From Odiellus spinosus (Eukaryota; Arthropoda; Arachnida; Opiliones; Phalangiidae), in assembly GCA_963920705.1 (NCBI GenBank), contig OY987225.1, positions 31,123,538 to 31,187,537 on the forward strand: 64,000 bases of DNA, in the 5' to 3' direction. This document shows, in pieces, positions 61,586 through 64,000 of the stretch. The position numbers and the translations under genes were made by a program. Under the pieces are notes generated by a model, which searched no databases, had not been told where the DNA came from, and worked only from the letters and a program-made list of their open reading frames with translations. Numbering within the stretch: the stretch's first letter is position 1; each line of letters begins with the position of its first letter.

Positions 61586-64000
61586 TACCAGAATAAAACG
61601 TAAATTTTTCCATAAATTATCGAATTATAATTATATATAGTAAATATACTCCTCCTATTAACCGGAAATGTTATATTTCAACTCTAGAAAGGCCTTTAAT
61701 TAGTTAAATAATTGCGGTTTCATTTAATTTGGTAAATACAGGGCGTATTAAGTTCTAGAGGCAGACAGGAGGGCCTCTGGCTCGTTAAGGTGTTATTTAT
61801 CCTAAGGGAATATTAGTCTCAATTCTAAAGTCGTAACTTTTTATAGCCAGGGTTTCACGGAATAGAGCTAAGCCTAAGCTTCGAACCATAATGTTTTTAA
61901 CAAAGAGATTTTACGGCATACACAGACATAGGGACCACGTCCACGCAGCCTTACAGCCTTTATACTAGCTGGTGTATGCTCAGGGAGTAGGTATACAGTT
62001 TTTTTTTAGATCGAATGAAGATGCGGCGGTTTACAGTCGTTATTCTATTTAAAGATGCACTGCTTTATGGCCGGTGCAAGGATGTCTAAGGGATAATGAA
62101 GATGTTAATTATTCTACTTGATTGCAATTAATTAAGGAGGAAGTAAATGGTTGAGGTTTTTGCGAAAAATATACTCTCTTAAAAACACCATTATTTCGGA
62201 ATTAACCTTTGACTTGTCCCTTTACAAAGATACGAATTGAACTAGCTAAGCCTAACTTCATTTTCTGACTGGTTAACAAGCTCCTGTTTAAATAAAACAC
62301 CTCTCTATTTTTAAAACGACACTAAGCCTTGGTTAAGGACGAATCAGGGCGAACCGAGTTGGCAGCGTGTGAACAGGGTTTCGGAACCCATTTTTTCCTT
62401 AAGTTTGATGGCCAATGTCTCTGTAAATCGTAATAGGCTTTTGGCTATTTCATAAATGGATAGGCTATTCAAAATAAGTTAAAAATAATCACTATTTCGT
62501 TCGGCTTCATTATCCCTTTTTGAGATAAACTCATTTTTACCCATAGATAATGATCGCGTTCAGCAACGCGTACCAAAGCGCATTTCCTATGGAGACGGTG
62601 TCAAAGGTAAGCGTTTCTGAACCAAGCCAAGATGAAGACATCTCGCGATAATCGTAGATTTCTCGTATTTTTCGCGGAATTTTCTTTTGACCAAATGTCC
62701 TTTGTCACAAGTAAGTCTTTTTATATCTGCCACTCCATTGGGTTGAAAAAAAGAGGGTATATAGTAATAGTTGGTGGGCCAGTTGGGGGTCCCCATACCT
62801 CACTTTACCTTCACTAGCCAGGGGTCGACTCAGCTTGTCAAAAAATAAGAGAAAGATTTTGAAAATAAAACCACGCTACCTCGGTCGCTACTCTTTCGAG
62901 GGAATTTGGTCACCCGGGTCAAACGAAAAACGCTATTTCATCTCCTCTTTCTTGGGGTCTTTGAGGGACCACCCCAAATACCGATCTCCATCCCTATCAC
63001 GAAGAATTCCACAAACCCCCTTTTATAAATTTCTTTCTCAAAATCCAGGTGGAAAATTCAGTTTTGAGGGAAAAAAGTGTCAAAATCGGATAGGCTTTGG
63101 ACACCAGCTTATATTATTCTCATTTTACTCGTTTCAAAGAGAGAATGAAACACGACTAGTAATTTTCAATCAATTCTGATCATAAAACCTTTTAGTGTTG
63201 ATATAAAGCGAGCTCTTCTCTCGTAATTCGTCGGTGACCCGTTAACTATGAGATACCAAACAAAAGAATAAGCAGACGGTTTTGTTTGTCCCTACTTTCG
63301 CCACATTTGCCGTTAGGGGACGCTTATGAAGCCTAGGATTTGTTATCCATCATAATCTATTAATATTTATTGCTGGCTTTCACAGTAAATAATATGTTAA
63401 TTAATTTCTTCCTAAAACGTTCTGGTCGCAAAACAAACTTGGTAATATATTCATTTTAAAAAGTAACCTTTTTGGCAAACGTCTCACAAAGTTTTTGAAC
63501 TCTAAATATGCCATCAAACTAAACCATTCAAACCATTCAAAACAAATATACTATATCTTGACACAAAGCAAAATACATAACCGCCCAACTACATCGTAAA
63601 ATAAAAAATACTATAATTTGAAGTTTTGAACTTCCTCTAAGTCTTTCGAAAGTGCGTTTTGAGCTTGCTTGCTCGCTGGCTAGCTCCGAATGGGGTGGGA
63701 AGACCAAACAATCATTCCCAAATACCTCTAGATTCTAGAAGATATTTCCAAACAACTCCCTTAACTAAGGGCCCCCTTTTTTTGGCAATCCTACGAACTT
63801 CGGTATACTTGTTAAGGTTCAGATTCAAAAATTGGCGCCAAGTTACCAACCCCTCTTTTATATTTTTTCTCCTCCAGAGAAAATAACAATCGGAACTAGC
63901 TCGTCAATCACTCGATAACGATTCTGGCATTCTGGTTACAAACTATAGTGTCAATGTAACCTAAAAGCATTGAGAAAGGCACGTAAACTCTCGCGATAAA

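Larger units (their letters stand above)
58537..64000 (-). other. dlp: 3' part of the first visible glypican intron
   Basis: It lies upstream of the acceptor at 58537-58538 and runs out of the window. I looked for a signal-peptide exon ending in Gly at a GT donor and found none. It holds a degenerate AACCCAA array, a CT run near 60855 and a truncated copy of the 162-bp element at 61487. Nothing gene-like is seen in 60200-64000. Confidence 0.75.

Overview
The window is eukaryotic, AT-rich and almost entirely non-coding. It has GT-AG introns, minisatellites and many small inverted-repeat elements, and I see no bacterial gene, rRNA or tRNA. One gene can be read with confidence: a glypican of the GPC4/GPC6 (Drosophila dally-like) class, on the minus strand. 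I assembled it by hand from eight exons: 58378-58536, 41989-42191, 40908-41096, 20792-20957, 5298-5428, 4796-5118, 4420-4622 and 3397-3710. All eight join in one open frame of 561 complete codons plus a split first codon. The joined protein holds 13 of the 14 cysteines typical of glypicans, the GPC4/6 core, a run of four Ser-Gly dipeptides for heparan sulfate attachment, and a hydrophobic C-terminus of GPI-signal type. The first coding exon (signal peptide and first cysteine) is not in the window and should lie beyond base 64000. An insect or other arthropod is the most likely source; the species cannot be named from this sequence.

Layout from left to right (gene 3' to 5'): 1-3396 is the downstream or 3' UTR side, with a 228-bp tandem duplication. 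3397-5428 holds four closely spaced 3' exons. A 15.4-kb intron (5429-20791) follows, with several inverted-repeat elements and three tandem arrays. Then come one exon, a 20-kb intron (20958-40907) rich in repeats, two exons (40908-42191), a 16-kb intron (42192-58377), one exon, and the start of the first intron (58537-64000).

The rest is repeat biology. At least three unrelated families of 280-340 bp fold-back elements share CA...TG termini, and most copies sit between 7-bp direct repeats. A further family with GCTRCG termini (probable TA target) has one copy that carries two nested insertions; the innermost is a perfect 162-bp element with an 8-bp target duplication. Ten tandem arrays (periods 30-131 bp) and two related 238/338-bp triplications lie in the introns. 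Short words (AGGCTTAGC, AAAGGGAGAATG) and a roughly 50-bp motif recur throughout on both strands and mark further dispersed families. No transposase or reverse transcriptase is visible, so all these elements look non-autonomous. The other open reading frames in the window are short, unsupported or repeat-derived.
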